A stretch of 64,000 nt of DNA from positions 23,884-87,883 of the forward strand of contig UQHK01000009.1 of NCBI GenBank assembly GCA_900540855.1, written 5' to 3'. This DNA is from an uncultured Collinsella sp. GTDB lineage: Bacteria > Actinomycetota > Coriobacteriia > Coriobacteriales > Coriobacteriaceae. The position numbers were made by a program, and so were the translations under genes. The notes under the pieces were generated by a model. The model ran no database searches. It had not been told where the DNA came from and worked only from the letters and a program-made list of their open reading frames with translations. Below, one piece after another: positions 56,257 to 64,000 of the stretch (the first letter of the stretch is position 1; each line of letters opens with the position of its first letter).

Positions 56257-57203
56257 TGGGCCAGATTGCGCAGAAGCTGACCATGCTCAAAAGGTGGAGC
56301 AAAATGCTCACTGGCAAGACGGCTGTGGCCGTAGAGCAGAGCATGGGCAGGGCCTATAATGTCGGACAGTTGTCCGGGTACTACAACGATTTGACCGGCA
56401 AGGTCACTGGCAGTACTCTGCTCGACGAGGGCGGTGTCCCTGTTAGCGTCATCGCCGGTGGGGCGCGGGTGCATTTCCCCATCGCCATTTTCCAATACGG
56501 TTTGGGCTGTTACGACTTGAGCATTCTCAGGTCGGATGAAGTTGAGCGCTTTCTCGACGCACTAAGGGTATGCTCGGATTGGGCGATCGGCGTCCAGCGG
56601 GATGACGGCTCTTGGGACGCATTTGGTCCGATAGGCAGCGCTAAGTACTCCGTCTCCTCGATGGCCCAAGGCGAGGGGTGCTCGATGCTGCTGAGGGCCC
56701 ATGCGGCTTTCGGGGACGAGTGCTATAGAGTTGCGGCGCTGAAAGCTGCCGAGTTCATGCTTATCGACATGGACAATGGCGGCGTGTCGTCGCATGACGG
56801 GGGAGAACTGTTCCTGGAGGAGTACCCTCAACGCCCCAGGCGCAGTGTCATGAACGGTTGGGTGTTTAGCCTTTTCGGTCTCTATGACGCATCGTTGGTC
56901 GACGCGCGCTTCGCCGGGCCATTCAAGCACTCTGCGGAGACGTTGGCTTGCCATTTGGATGACTACGACGCCGGCTTCTGGTCTTATTACGACATGGAAA
57001 AGCGTATCGCCTCTCCCGCCTACCATCATCTACATATAGCGCAGCTCCGCGCAATGGCGGATCTTTCAGGCGACGCAAGGTTCGCGGTGAAGGCCGAGGT
57101 ATACGAGCGCTATCAGGAATCTCCGGCCAACCGCAGGAAGGCGATTGCTAAAAAGGCGCTGCAGAAGCTGATCGAGAAATCCGATGCGGTGATCGTCCAA
57201 TGA
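56256..57203 (+). CDS. Probable D-glucuronyl C5-epimerase family protein
   Basis: This is a 315-residue soluble protein resembling the C-terminal (alpha/alpha) domain of heparosan glucuronyl C5-epimerase. It shows FPIAIFQYGLGCYDL near residues 70-84, NGWVFSLFGLYD near 201-212, and the block DDYDAGFWSYYD...ASPAYHHLHIAQL near 235-265. It would turn glucuronate residues of the polymer into iduronate. Two genes upstream a UDP-glucose dehydrogenase supplies glucuronate. ATG 56256 (AAGG 6 bases upstream) is preferred over ATG 56253. Confidence 0.75.
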   Translation: MGQIAQKLTMLKRWSKMLTGKTAVAVEQSMGRAYNVGQLSGYYNDLTGKVTGSTLLDEGGVPVSVIAGGARVHFPIAIFQYGLGCYDLSILRSDEVERFLDALRVCSDWAIGVQRDDGSWDAFGPIGSAKYSVSSMAQGEGCSMLLRAHAAFGDECYRVAALKAAEFMLIDMDNGGVSSHDGGELFLEEYPQRPRRSVMNGWVFSLFGLYDASLVDARFAGPFKHSAETLACHLDDYDAGFWSYYDMEKRIASPAYHHLHIAQLRAMADLSGDARFAVKAEVYERYQESPANRRKAIAKKALQKLIEKSDAVIVQ

Positions 57204-58303
57204 AGAAGGCCCTCTATATCGTGACCTCGATGGACACCGGCGGGGCCGAGACGGTATTCATGAAGTATTACCGGGCTTTGGACAAGTCGCGCTATCAGCT
57301 CGACTTCTGTGTGTCGTCCGACGTGCCGGGCTTTTACGACGCCGAAATCGAGTCGATGGGCGGCAGAATTGTGCACACAGTCAAGAAGACCGAGGCCGGG
57401 CCGGTCGCTTCGTTCAAGCGGCTCATGCAGATAGCCCGGGACGGCGGTTATTGCTGTGCTGTCAGGTCGTCTCAGCACAGTCTTTCCTGTCTTGATTTGC
57501 TCGCCATGAGATTCGGAGGCGTGTCCAGAACCATATTCAGGTCAAGCAACACGGGTACAGTTTCGAACAGCAAAAAGGAGACCCTGCTGCACAATCTTTT
57601 CAAGCCCCTTGTCAGGGTTGCGGCGACCGACTTCGCCGCCCCGTCTACCGAGGCGGGCGTCTACATGTTCGGCAAGGCGGGGGTATCGGGGCCGCGTTTC
57701 CATCTCATGAAGAACGCGCTCAACCTCGAGGACTACGCCTATGACGCTTCGACACGGGACGATGTTAAGCGCGAACTGGGCGTTCCTGCCGAGTCCTATG
57801 TCGTCGGGCACGTCGGGAGGTTCAGTGAGCAGAAGAACCACCTCTTCCTTGTCGATGTTTTTGCTGAAATCGCCCGGAGAAGGCCAGACGCCGTCCTCAT
57901 TCTCGTCGGCAAAGGCGAGACACGCACGGCCGTTGAGAGGCGCGTTGCCGAGCTCGGATTGACCGATAGGGTGGTGTTTGCCGGGGTTAGGAGCGATGTC
58001 CGCCGTCTCTATTCGGCTATGGACGTCTTCATCTTCCCCTCTGTCTACGAAGGCCTGCCGAACGTCGTCGTCGAGGCGCAGGCAAACGGACTCCCTTGCG
58101 TGATTAGCGACTCCATCACGCGGGAGGTTGGCATTTGCGAGAACGTCGTTTACAAAAGTCTGGGCGACGCTCTGGACGAATGGGCCGACGCCGCGCTCTC
58201 CGCGGATCGCATAGGGTCAAGCGCCAGTGCGAGGGATTTGAAAGGCTCGGGCTATGAAATCAATTCGGAGCTTCCCGGTTTCGTGAGGCTGGTATTCGGA
58301 TGA
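57200..58303 (+). CDS. Glycosyltransferase family 4 (EpsF/WbnK-like)
   Basis: This 367-residue GT-B enzyme starts LYIVTSMDTGGAETVFMKYYR, a loop with the GGAE motif. It has VGHVGRFSEQKNHLFLVDVF near residues 195-214 and FPSVYEGLPNVVVEAQANGLP near 279-299 for the nucleotide sugar. It overlaps the previous gene (ATGA) and the next one (ATGA), so it is part of one translationally coupled unit. Confidence 0.88.
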   Translation: MKKALYIVTSMDTGGAETVFMKYYRALDKSRYQLDFCVSSDVPGFYDAEIESMGGRIVHTVKKTEAGPVASFKRLMQIARDGGYCCAVRSSQHSLSCLDLLAMRFGGVSRTIFRSSNTGTVSNSKKETLLHNLFKPLVRVAATDFAAPSTEAGVYMFGKAGVSGPRFHLMKNALNLEDYAYDASTRDDVKRELGVPAESYVVGHVGRFSEQKNHLFLVDVFAEIARRRPDAVLILVGKGETRTAVERRVAELGLTDRVVFAGVRSDVRRLYSAMDVFIFPSVYEGLPNVVVEAQANGLPCVISDSITREVGICENVVYKSLGDALDEWADAALSADRIGSSASARDLKGSGYEINSELPGFVRLVFG

Positions 58304-59388
58304 ACTTTATCGAAACATCGCTTTTCTACTTTCTTGTCGTTTTGCTTTCAGCGGCGCTTGCGCGCATGTCGGAAAACGGCAAAAGTAAGGCTGGGCTGGT
58401 CGCTGCCGTGGTTCTTCTTACCGCCGTCGGGGGCTTGAGGTCGTATGCGGTTGGGCAGGATACCCTGGGTTATAAAGAGGGAATCGAGTACTTCTACGCG
58501 TATGGGACCACGATGTGGAACCATACGTTCAGCGTTCCGTACGGTGTCTTCACAAGTGCGGTGCTCCATATCTGTAACAATTACTCGTTCTTGCTCGTCG
58601 TCGAGTCGCTGATCACCAACGCCTTTTTTGCTTTCAGGCTTTGGGATTTTAGACGAACGGCATCGCTCTCGTTTGCGATGTTCGTCTATACGGCAACGGT
58701 GTTCCCGCTGTCTATGTGTCTGACGTGCCAGATGATTGCAGTCTCGCTGGTTTTCTACGCAACCAGGTTTTTAGAACAGAATAAGCCGTTGCTTTTTTGC
58801 GCTTGGTGGGCTGTTGGCGCTCTTTTGCACGCGTCCGCCCTGATAGGGGTCCTATTCCTCATCTACTACCTATTTTCCAACAAAAGCAAGAGCCGATCGC
58901 AGTTCGCCGCGAAGATGCTTGCATCGGTTGCCCTGCTGTTCCTGGCAGCTTATGCGGGCTCTAAGCTCGTCGACCGGTATGCGCGTTACTCCGTGAACGA
59001 ATCGAGCATCGGGTTGATGGTTTTTGCGCAGGCGACCGTCCTCGCGATCGCATATTTCGTCAGCCGCGAAACTGCGAATGTTGCCCCGGTTGAGAGCGAC
59101 GGAACGTCGCGGCTCAAAGCCAACCGGATGCCGCTCGTGTTTTACGCTTTAGGCATTTTGGCTTCGGCGTCCTCTTATGTGATTGCCAACGCCGGCCGCA
59201 TAGCCTATTACTTCACCGTATTAGGCCCCGTGATTTTCGGAGGCTTCGTGAAGGACGCTCGGAAAATAAAAGCCCGTTTTTGTCTTGGCTGTTTTCTAGT
59301 TGTCTGGTTCCTTTTCTACGCCTTTTATGCCTATCTGCTTCATACCGGGCTTGGTATCGAGTCTTATTCGTTCGTCTGGATGGGGTAA
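58300..59388 (+). CDS. EpsG/Wzy-like polysaccharide polymerase
   Basis: This is a 362-residue integral membrane protein with about 9-10 hydrophobic segments. It shows GGLRSYAVGQDTLGYKEGIEYF near residues 48-69, matching the RxxxxGxDxxxY pattern of EpsG-type polymerases. It would join repeat units on the outer face of the membrane. A perfect 10-bp palindrome (59393-59413) follows its stop without a T-run. Confidence 0.82.
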   Translation: MNFIETSLFYFLVVLLSAALARMSENGKSKAGLVAAVVLLTAVGGLRSYAVGQDTLGYKEGIEYFYAYGTTMWNHTFSVPYGVFTSAVLHICNNYSFLLVVESLITNAFFAFRLWDFRRTASLSFAMFVYTATVFPLSMCLTCQMIAVSLVFYATRFLEQNKPLLFCAWWAVGALLHASALIGVLFLIYYLFSNKSKSRSQFAAKMLASVALLFLAAYAGSKLVDRYARYSVNESSIGLMVFAQATVLAIAYFVSRETANVAPVESDGTSRLKANRMPLVFYALGILASASSYVIANAGRIAYYFTVLGPVIFGGFVKDARKIKARFCLGCFLVVWFLFYAFYAYLLHTGLGIESYSFVWMG

Positions 59389-59392
59389 ATAG

Positions 59393-59413
59393 TGCCCGAA
59401 ACCGTTTCGGGCA
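59393..59413. repeat. Perfect palindrome after the polymerase gene
   Basis: TGCCCGAAAC-C-GTTTCGGGCA, 10-bp arms with a one-base centre, no T-run. It lies in the longest gap of the locus, 59389-59531, which holds no gene. Confidence 0.6.
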
Positions 59414-59531
59414 TATACGAGCAAAGTCTACGTTGGTGGTTTGCATACGCCCAGGGCTTGTTCCATGTGTAGCGCAGAGAATTAAAAAGTAAAACGCTTT
59501 GTTTAAGCTCGGACTTAAGGAAATTGTATAT

Positions 59532-60479
59532 ATGGAAAGCAAAATTAAAAAATACCTAAGTGACCCGTGGATGGCCTACTGTGCCTTTACGTCGAAGGGT
59601 CTAACGAAATGGGTTTCCGACAGGACGCACCTTCGATTGATGCATCGCGCCAAGTTGGGCATGTGGCCTAGCATAGACTCGCCGGTGACCTTCACTGAGA
59701 AGATGCAGTGGCTGAAGCTTAACGATCACAACCCTGCGTACACGACCATGGTCGACAAGTACCGCGCTAAGGACCTCATTGCCTCGCGTGTGGGCTCCGA
59801 GCACGTGGTCAAGACGTTGGGCGCCTGGAATTCCGCTGATGACATCGATGTGAGTGGGCTACCGGAGAAGTTCGTACTCAAAACGAATCACGACTGCGGC
59901 GGCGTGCTCATCTGCACTGACAAGGGACACTTCGATCTCAACAGTGCCAAGGACTTTTTTCGGGGTCATTTGAAGCAGAATTATTTTTACGGGTGCAGGG
60001 AATGGCCTTACAAGAACGTGAAGCCCGTCGTGTTCGCCGAGGAGTTCTTGGAGAGCGAGGGCGATAATGCCCGTGATGAAGACGATAACTGGGAAGGCAT
60101 CGACGAGTTCGACTTCTTCTGCTTTGACGGGGAACCCCGGCTGATTTCTTATTGCCACGGGGACAAGAACGATTCTGAGAAGAGGTACAACGATTTCTAC
60201 GACACTGAGTGGAATCTGCTGCCTTTGGCGATGGGATACGCGAGTTCCGAAGAGACGATCCCTGCCCCGGAGCAGCTCAGCGAGATGCTCGAGCTATCAA
60301 GGAAACTGAGTGACGGTGTACCTTTCTTGAGGGTCGACCTCTTCATCTGCAAGGGGCGCGTTCTCGTCGGCGAGCTGACTTTCTACCCGTGGGGCGGGTT
60401 TACGCCTTTCAGCCCCGCTGAGGCGGAGAGGACGTTGGGGCAAATGGTTTCTTTGCCCCAACGTGAAAACGAGGAATGA
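59532..60479 (+). CDS. TupA-like ATP-grasp protein of the polysaccharide locus
   Basis: This 315-residue protein has the pattern of TupA-like ATP-grasp proteins: TEKMQWLKLNDHNPAYTTMVDKY near residues 54-76, PEKFVLKTNHDCGGV near 114-128, and FLRVDLFICKGRVLVGELTFYPWGGF near the end. ATP-grasp enzymes join a carboxylate to an amine, so it may amidate uronic acids with an amino acid or similar, an inference. AAGGAA precedes ATG 59532 at about 10 bases. Confidence 0.82.
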   Translation: MESKIKKYLSDPWMAYCAFTSKGLTKWVSDRTHLRLMHRAKLGMWPSIDSPVTFTEKMQWLKLNDHNPAYTTMVDKYRAKDLIASRVGSEHVVKTLGAWNSADDIDVSGLPEKFVLKTNHDCGGVLICTDKGHFDLNSAKDFFRGHLKQNYFYGCREWPYKNVKPVVFAEEFLESEGDNARDEDDNWEGIDEFDFFCFDGEPRLISYCHGDKNDSEKRYNDFYDTEWNLLPLAMGYASSEETIPAPEQLSEMLELSRKLSDGVPFLRVDLFICKGRVLVGELTFYPWGGFTPFSPAEAERTLGQMVSLPQRENEE

Positions 60480-60563
60480 TGGCAAACGAAAGCTGCATTC
60501 AGTGCGTGCGCATGGATAATCAGCCAGTAAGCGCGCTCCGGCGTTTCTTCATGGAGGTTTAGT

Positions 60564-62030
60564 ATGTCCGACACAAAAGACCTCCGGGCGAGGTCGGCAA
60601 GCGCGGCAAAGTGGTCTCTGGCAACCGAGATTATCGCCAAAATCATCTCGCCTATCTCGCAGCTCGTCTTAGCGAGGCTGCTGGCGCCAGAGGCGTTTGG
60701 CATGGTGGCGACCGTCACCATGGTAGTGAGCTTTGCCGACATGTTCGCGGACGCCGGGTTCCAGAAGTACCTGGTGCAACACAGCTTCCGAGACAAAAAA
60801 GACCTGCATGCCAACGCTAACGTGGCCTTTTGGACGAACTTCGGCATATCGGTGGTCCTGTGGTGTCTCATTGCCATATTCAACGATCCGGTGGCCACCT
60901 TCGTGGGCAATCCGTCGCTGGGCTTTCCCTTGGCCGTGGCCTGCCTCTCTCTCCCGTTGACGTCGTTTTCGAGCATTCAGATGGCGTTGTTCCACCGTAA
61001 TCTCGATTTCAAGTCGCTTATGCCGGTGAGACTGACGTCGACCTTACTTAACTTCGGCTCGACGCTTGTACTGGCGTTTATGGGATTTGGTTACTGGTCA
61101 CTTATCGTTGGCACTTTGGCGGCGAATATTGTAAATGCAGTGGGGCTGACTCTGCTGTCTGAGTGGAAGCCGCGTTTTTTCTACTCCTTCAACATGCTGA
61201 AGGCTATGTTCTCATTCAGCGGATGGACGCTTTTGGAGTCGTTCACCATATGGCTTTCCTCTTGGGCGGGCACCTTTATCGTGGGGCATTTCCTGGGTGC
61301 GGCTGAGTTGGGATATTACAAGACGCCAGTCACCTTTGTGAGCGGGTGCTTCGGGATTATCACGAACGCTACGACGCCCATCTTGTTCTCGTCACTTTCG
61401 CGCCTTCAGTTTGATCGGGAAGAATACGTTGCTTATCTGCGACGCTTCCAGTTCATGGTGGCATTGTTCCTGTTGCCGTTGTCTGCGGGTATCTTCGTAT
61501 TCCGCGAGCCTTTGGTGGCCCTGTTGCTCGGCGATCAGTGGGGCGAGGCGACGCTCATGTTCGGGTTGTATGGGCTGGTGCAGGGGCCGATGGTGCTGCT
61601 CTCATACTACAGCAGCGAGATGTATCGCTCTCTTGGTAAACCGCGCGTGTCTACGCTTGTGCAGGTGATGTACCTCGTGTTGATGACGCCGCTTATGACC
61701 GTGGCGGCTATGCAAGGGTTCGATGCCGTCGTGTGGGCTGATGCGGGATTGAGAATCCTTTTGATTGCTATCAACCAAGTGGTCACATATTTCGTGGTTG
61801 GCCTTTCGTTTGGGCGCACTATGTTGTCGCTCAAGGAGCCCATTTTCTGCACATCGATGATGTGCGCATTTGCATGGGTGACGTATGGACTCGCATCTAG
61901 CAACTGGCTTGGCGTCGGGTTGGACATTGTAGGGTGCGTCGTTGTCTATTTCGCGATTTGCTTTGCTTTGCCCAAGAGTAGGAGGGTGCTGCTGAAGCTG
62001 GTCAAGGGCGGCGGCTTTAAAACGTTTTGA
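60564..62030 (+). CDS. Wzx-type oligosaccharide flippase
   Basis: This is a 488-residue membrane protein with about 12-14 segments. The start RSASAAKWSLATEIIAKIISPISQLVLARLLAPEAFGM and FADAGFQKYLVQ are typical of the polysaccharide transporter (MATE-like) family. It turns lipid-linked units across the membrane for Wzy-type polymerisation. GGAGG precedes ATG 60564. The 84 bases before it hold no gene. Confidence 0.92.
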   Translation: MSDTKDLRARSASAAKWSLATEIIAKIISPISQLVLARLLAPEAFGMVATVTMVVSFADMFADAGFQKYLVQHSFRDKKDLHANANVAFWTNFGISVVLWCLIAIFNDPVATFVGNPSLGFPLAVACLSLPLTSFSSIQMALFHRNLDFKSLMPVRLTSTLLNFGSTLVLAFMGFGYWSLIVGTLAANIVNAVGLTLLSEWKPRFFYSFNMLKAMFSFSGWTLLESFTIWLSSWAGTFIVGHFLGAAELGYYKTPVTFVSGCFGIITNATTPILFSSLSRLQFDREEYVAYLRRFQFMVALFLLPLSAGIFVFREPLVALLLGDQWGEATLMFGLYGLVQGPMVLLSYYSSEMYRSLGKPRVSTLVQVMYLVLMTPLMTVAAMQGFDAVVWADAGLRILLIAINQVVTYFVVGLSFGRTMLSLKEPIFCTSMMCAFAWVTYGLASSNWLGVGLDIVGCVVVYFAICFALPKSRRVLLKLVKGGGFKTF

Positions 62031-62096
62031 GGTCTGTAATTAACTTGTTGGGAGTTCCATCTCAGGACTTCCTTAAAACGAAAGAGTGGGGTATAT

Positions 62097-63137
62097 ATGC
62101 AGGATAGAAAAGTCCTCGTCACTGGCGCCGCCGGCTTCATCGGGGCGTTTCTGGTGAAGCGGCTGCTCGAAACCACCGACGACGCGATCATCGGTCTGGA
62201 CAACGTGAACAGCTACTACGACCCTGGCATCAAGGAGGCTCGCCTGCGAATGCTGGCGGAGGTGGACAAGGCGGGGCGTTTCGCCTTCGTGCGCGGCGAC
62301 CTGTGCGATGCCGCGTTGATAGAGCGCCTGTTCGCTGAGAACGGCTTCGACGTTGTGGTGAACTTGGCCGCCCAGGCCGGTGTGCGATACTCCATCGAGA
62401 ACCCCAAGGCCTACATAGACAGCAACCTGGTAGGGTTCTTCAATATATTGGAGGCTTGCAGGCGCCACCCGGTGAAGCATCTTGTCTACGCGAGCTCTTC
62501 CTCCGTCTACGGCGGCAACGAGAAAGTGCCTTTCTCGGAGGACGACCGTGTAGACTCTCCGGTGAGCCTGTACGCCGCCACAAAGAAGTCCAACGAGCTA
62601 ATGGCCGCGGCCTACTCCAAGCTTTACTCCATCCCAGCCACGGGCCTGCGCTTCTTTACGGTGTATGGGCCCATGGGAAGGCCCGACATGGCATACTTCG
62701 GCTTCACCGAGAAGTTGCGTCGTGGCGATACGATTAAGATTTTCAACATGGGCGATTGTAAGCGCGACTTTACGTACGTGGACGATATTGTGGAGGGCGT
62801 GCGCAGGGTCATGGACGGCGCTCCTGAGGTCAAGATCGGTGTTGATGGTTTGCCAATGGCCGCTCATCGCGTGTATAACATCGGCAATTCGAATCCCGAG
62901 AACTTGCTGATCTTCGTTGATACGCTGCAGCGTGTGCTGGTTGAGGAGGGCGTGCTCCCCGCCGATTACGATTTCGAGGCGCATAAGCAGCTCGTTCCTA
63001 TGCAGCCTGGTGACGTGCCTGTAACCTATGCGGATACTGGCGCCTTGGAGCGCGATTTTGGTTACAAACCCGCAACGCCGCTCGAGGACGGTCTTCGTGA
63101 ATTCGCGAAGTGGTATCGCGAGTTCTACGGGAATTAG
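62097..63137 (+). CDS. NAD-dependent epimerase, UDP-glucuronate 4-epimerase-like
   Basis: This 346-residue extended-SDR enzyme has the NAD motif VTGAAGFIGAFLVKRLLE near residues 7-24, AAQAGVRYSIENPKAYIDSN near 91-110 and the catalytic YAATKKSNELMA near 160-171. This sequence type is characteristic of UDP-glucuronate 4-epimerase (CapI), giving UDP-galacturonate. It fits the UDP-glucose dehydrogenase in the same locus. A RBS is weak (GAGTGGGG). Confidence 0.88.
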   Translation: MQDRKVLVTGAAGFIGAFLVKRLLETTDDAIIGLDNVNSYYDPGIKEARLRMLAEVDKAGRFAFVRGDLCDAALIERLFAENGFDVVVNLAAQAGVRYSIENPKAYIDSNLVGFFNILEACRRHPVKHLVYASSSSVYGGNEKVPFSEDDRVDSPVSLYAATKKSNELMAAAYSKLYSIPATGLRFFTVYGPMGRPDMAYFGFTEKLRRGDTIKIFNMGDCKRDFTYVDDIVEGVRRVMDGAPEVKIGVDGLPMAAHRVYNIGNSNPENLLIFVDTLQRVLVEEGVLPADYDFEAHKQLVPMQPGDVPVTYADTGALERDFGYKPATPLEDGLREFAKWYREFYGN

Positions 63138-63150
63138 CTGGGTGATAGCA

Positions 63151-63660
63151 ATGTCGAATGTATACAGCAGTGACCGTATTCGCTTTGGGGGGGGGTCTAT
63201 TCTCTCAAACCATGCTTTGAGGTTTGTTTGGCTACTTCGAAAGTGCCAGAATTCGCACAATCCTTTATGGCATCTTTTTCGAAAGAGGATGGCTTGCAAA
63301 TATGGTCTCGAGATCGCGCCTGCCACCTCGATTGGCGAAGGCTTGTATCTGGGTCACGCTTTTGGCATTACGGTAAACCCGAATGCCGTTATCGGTCGCA
63401 ACTGCAATATGCACAAAGGTGTGACAATTGGTCGGGAAAACCGCGGCAAACGAAAAGGTGCGCCTGTTCTTGGCGATTGCGTTTGGCTTGGTGTCAACTC
63501 AACTATTGTTGGTGGCGTTCGTTTAGGCAACGACGTTCTCGTTACACCGAACACTTATGTTAACTGCGACGTACCAAGCCATTCGATTGTGATTGGGCAC
63601 CCATGCAAAATCATTTCTCGAGATGGGGCAACAGACGAATATATAAACAACAGGGTCTGA
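63151..63660 (+). CDS. Hexapeptide-repeat acetyltransferase with in-frame poly-G tract
   Basis: This 169-residue left-handed beta-helix protein is related to serine and capsular O-acetyltransferases. It shows LGHAFGITVNPNAVIGRNCNMHKGVTIG near residues 69-96 and later LGVNSTIVGGVRLGNDVLVTPNTYVNCDVPSHSIVIGHPCKII. The family histidine is in NMHKGVT. A G9 tract encodes Gly-Gly-Gly at residues 13-15, so a one-base change would abolish the protein; the version here is in frame. GGGTGA precedes ATG 63151. Confidence 0.87.
   Translation: MSNVYSSDRIRFGGGSILSNHALRFVWLLRKCQNSHNPLWHLFRKRMACKYGLEIAPATSIGEGLYLGHAFGITVNPNAVIGRNCNMHKGVTIGRENRGKRKGAPVLGDCVWLGVNSTIVGGVRLGNDVLVTPNTYVNCDVPSHSIVIGHPCKIISRDGATDEYINNRV
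63187..63195. repeat. Poly-G tract (9) inside the acetyltransferase gene
   Basis: Nine G residues lie at codons 13-15 of the acetyltransferase. This placement near the start is typical of contingency loci that switch by slippage. Confidence 0.85.
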
Positions 63661-64000
63661 ATAATAAAATCGGTTTTACATGTCTTATCCAGGATAGAGG
63701 GGGGGGGGATCGTCTTCGCTAATTACAGCGAGTTAGCGACTCAGTGAGCTTTGGCGCGCTCTGATGCGAGCGGAAGGTGAAGCAAACTGGAACGGGTAGT
63801 AGATTCCCAGAAGCTATATGCAACGTGAGTGTCAAAGATAGCGCGTCTTAACGCATAACCCTGCATTCCTCCTTTCACCGACTGGCAAAACGATTTACAC
63901 CTAATTGTCGACATTACCCACGCGATTTATCTTTGCCCCCGCATCGATCTCGCTAAACTAATAACTGCTGCTACCAGGGCATTTTCTGGTGCACATTCTA
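63661..64000. other. Terminal gap with a G10 tract, no supported gene
   Basis: No coding frame of convincing length exists on either strand here. A run of ten G residues lies at 63699-63708, followed by an imperfect palindrome CGCTAA...TTAGCG (63717-63738). On the minus strand an AGGAGG before an ATG near 63860 opens only about 42 codons, too little to call. The region may be the promoter of a gene beyond the window. Confidence 0.6.

Noticed and set aside
63028..63150. Acetyltransferase start inside the epimerase gene
   Set aside because: The upstream frame overlaps the epimerase in another frame; ATG 63151 has a ribosome binding site and follows the epimerase stop.

Overview
The window looks like a GC-rich anaerobic Actinobacterium of the Coriobacteriia, most likely Collinsella or a close relative. 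This rests on gene content (selenocysteine machinery, formate hydrogenlyase, gut-type anaerobic metabolism), codon bias and gene style. It is an inference, because no marker such as 16S rRNA is present. Nearly all genes are on the plus strand. The exceptions are a toxin-antitoxin pair, a peptidase and a glycerol-3-phosphate dehydrogenase operon.

Positions 1-30,700 form a selenium/molybdenum/formate region. selD (itself read through an in-frame UGA), yedF, a DUF3343 gene and a cysteine-desulfurase-like gene are followed by a BrnQ transporter and two tRNA genes. After a PIN/RelB-type toxin-antitoxin module comes a long run: a HydN-type ferredoxin, the selenoprotein FdhF, a complete hydrogenase-4 type membrane [NiFe]-hydrogenase (hyfA to hyfI), its maturation factors (HycH, HycI) and a FocA-type formate channel. 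Then come a second, cysteine-type molybdopterin oxidoreductase, selA, selB and tRNA-Sec, followed by mobA, a second DUF3343 gene and gdhA. Selenophosphate synthesis, Sec-tRNA synthesis, the Sec elongation factor, a Mo-cofactor step and two Sec-encoding genes therefore lie within about 28 kb. The formate channel, FdhF, ferredoxins and hydrogenase would together oxidise formate to CO2 and H2.

Positions 30,800-50,980 carry a two-gene molybdenum hydroxylase (xanthine dehydrogenase type), tRNA-Leu, tig-clpP-clpX, valS, folC, an M24 peptidase, a three-gene anaerobic glycerol-3-phosphate dehydrogenase operon, a zinc-ribbon membrane protein and thrS. The intergenic regions here are unusually structured. 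valS is flanked by two related nested-palindrome elements in opposite orientation. Two more palindromic elements follow folC. A striking array lies at 47,937-48,393: twelve copies of a roughly 15-bp motif in strictly alternating orientation, with starts almost exactly 40 bp apart.

Positions 51,000-63,660 are a surface polysaccharide locus. It opens with a NusG/LoaP-type antiterminator and continues with a priming sugar-phosphate transferase, glycosyltransferases, UDP-glucose dehydrogenase, a probable glucuronyl C5-epimerase, an EpsG/Wzy-like polymerase, a TupA-like ATP-grasp protein, a Wzx flippase, a UDP-glucuronate 4-epimerase-like protein and a hexapeptide acetyltransferase. Poly-G tracts of 12, 9 and 10 bases lie in or beside this locus, and the G9 tract is inside the acetyltransferase reading frame, which suggests phase variation. 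The enzyme set points to a uronic-acid-containing polymer. The last 340 bases hold no gene I can support.
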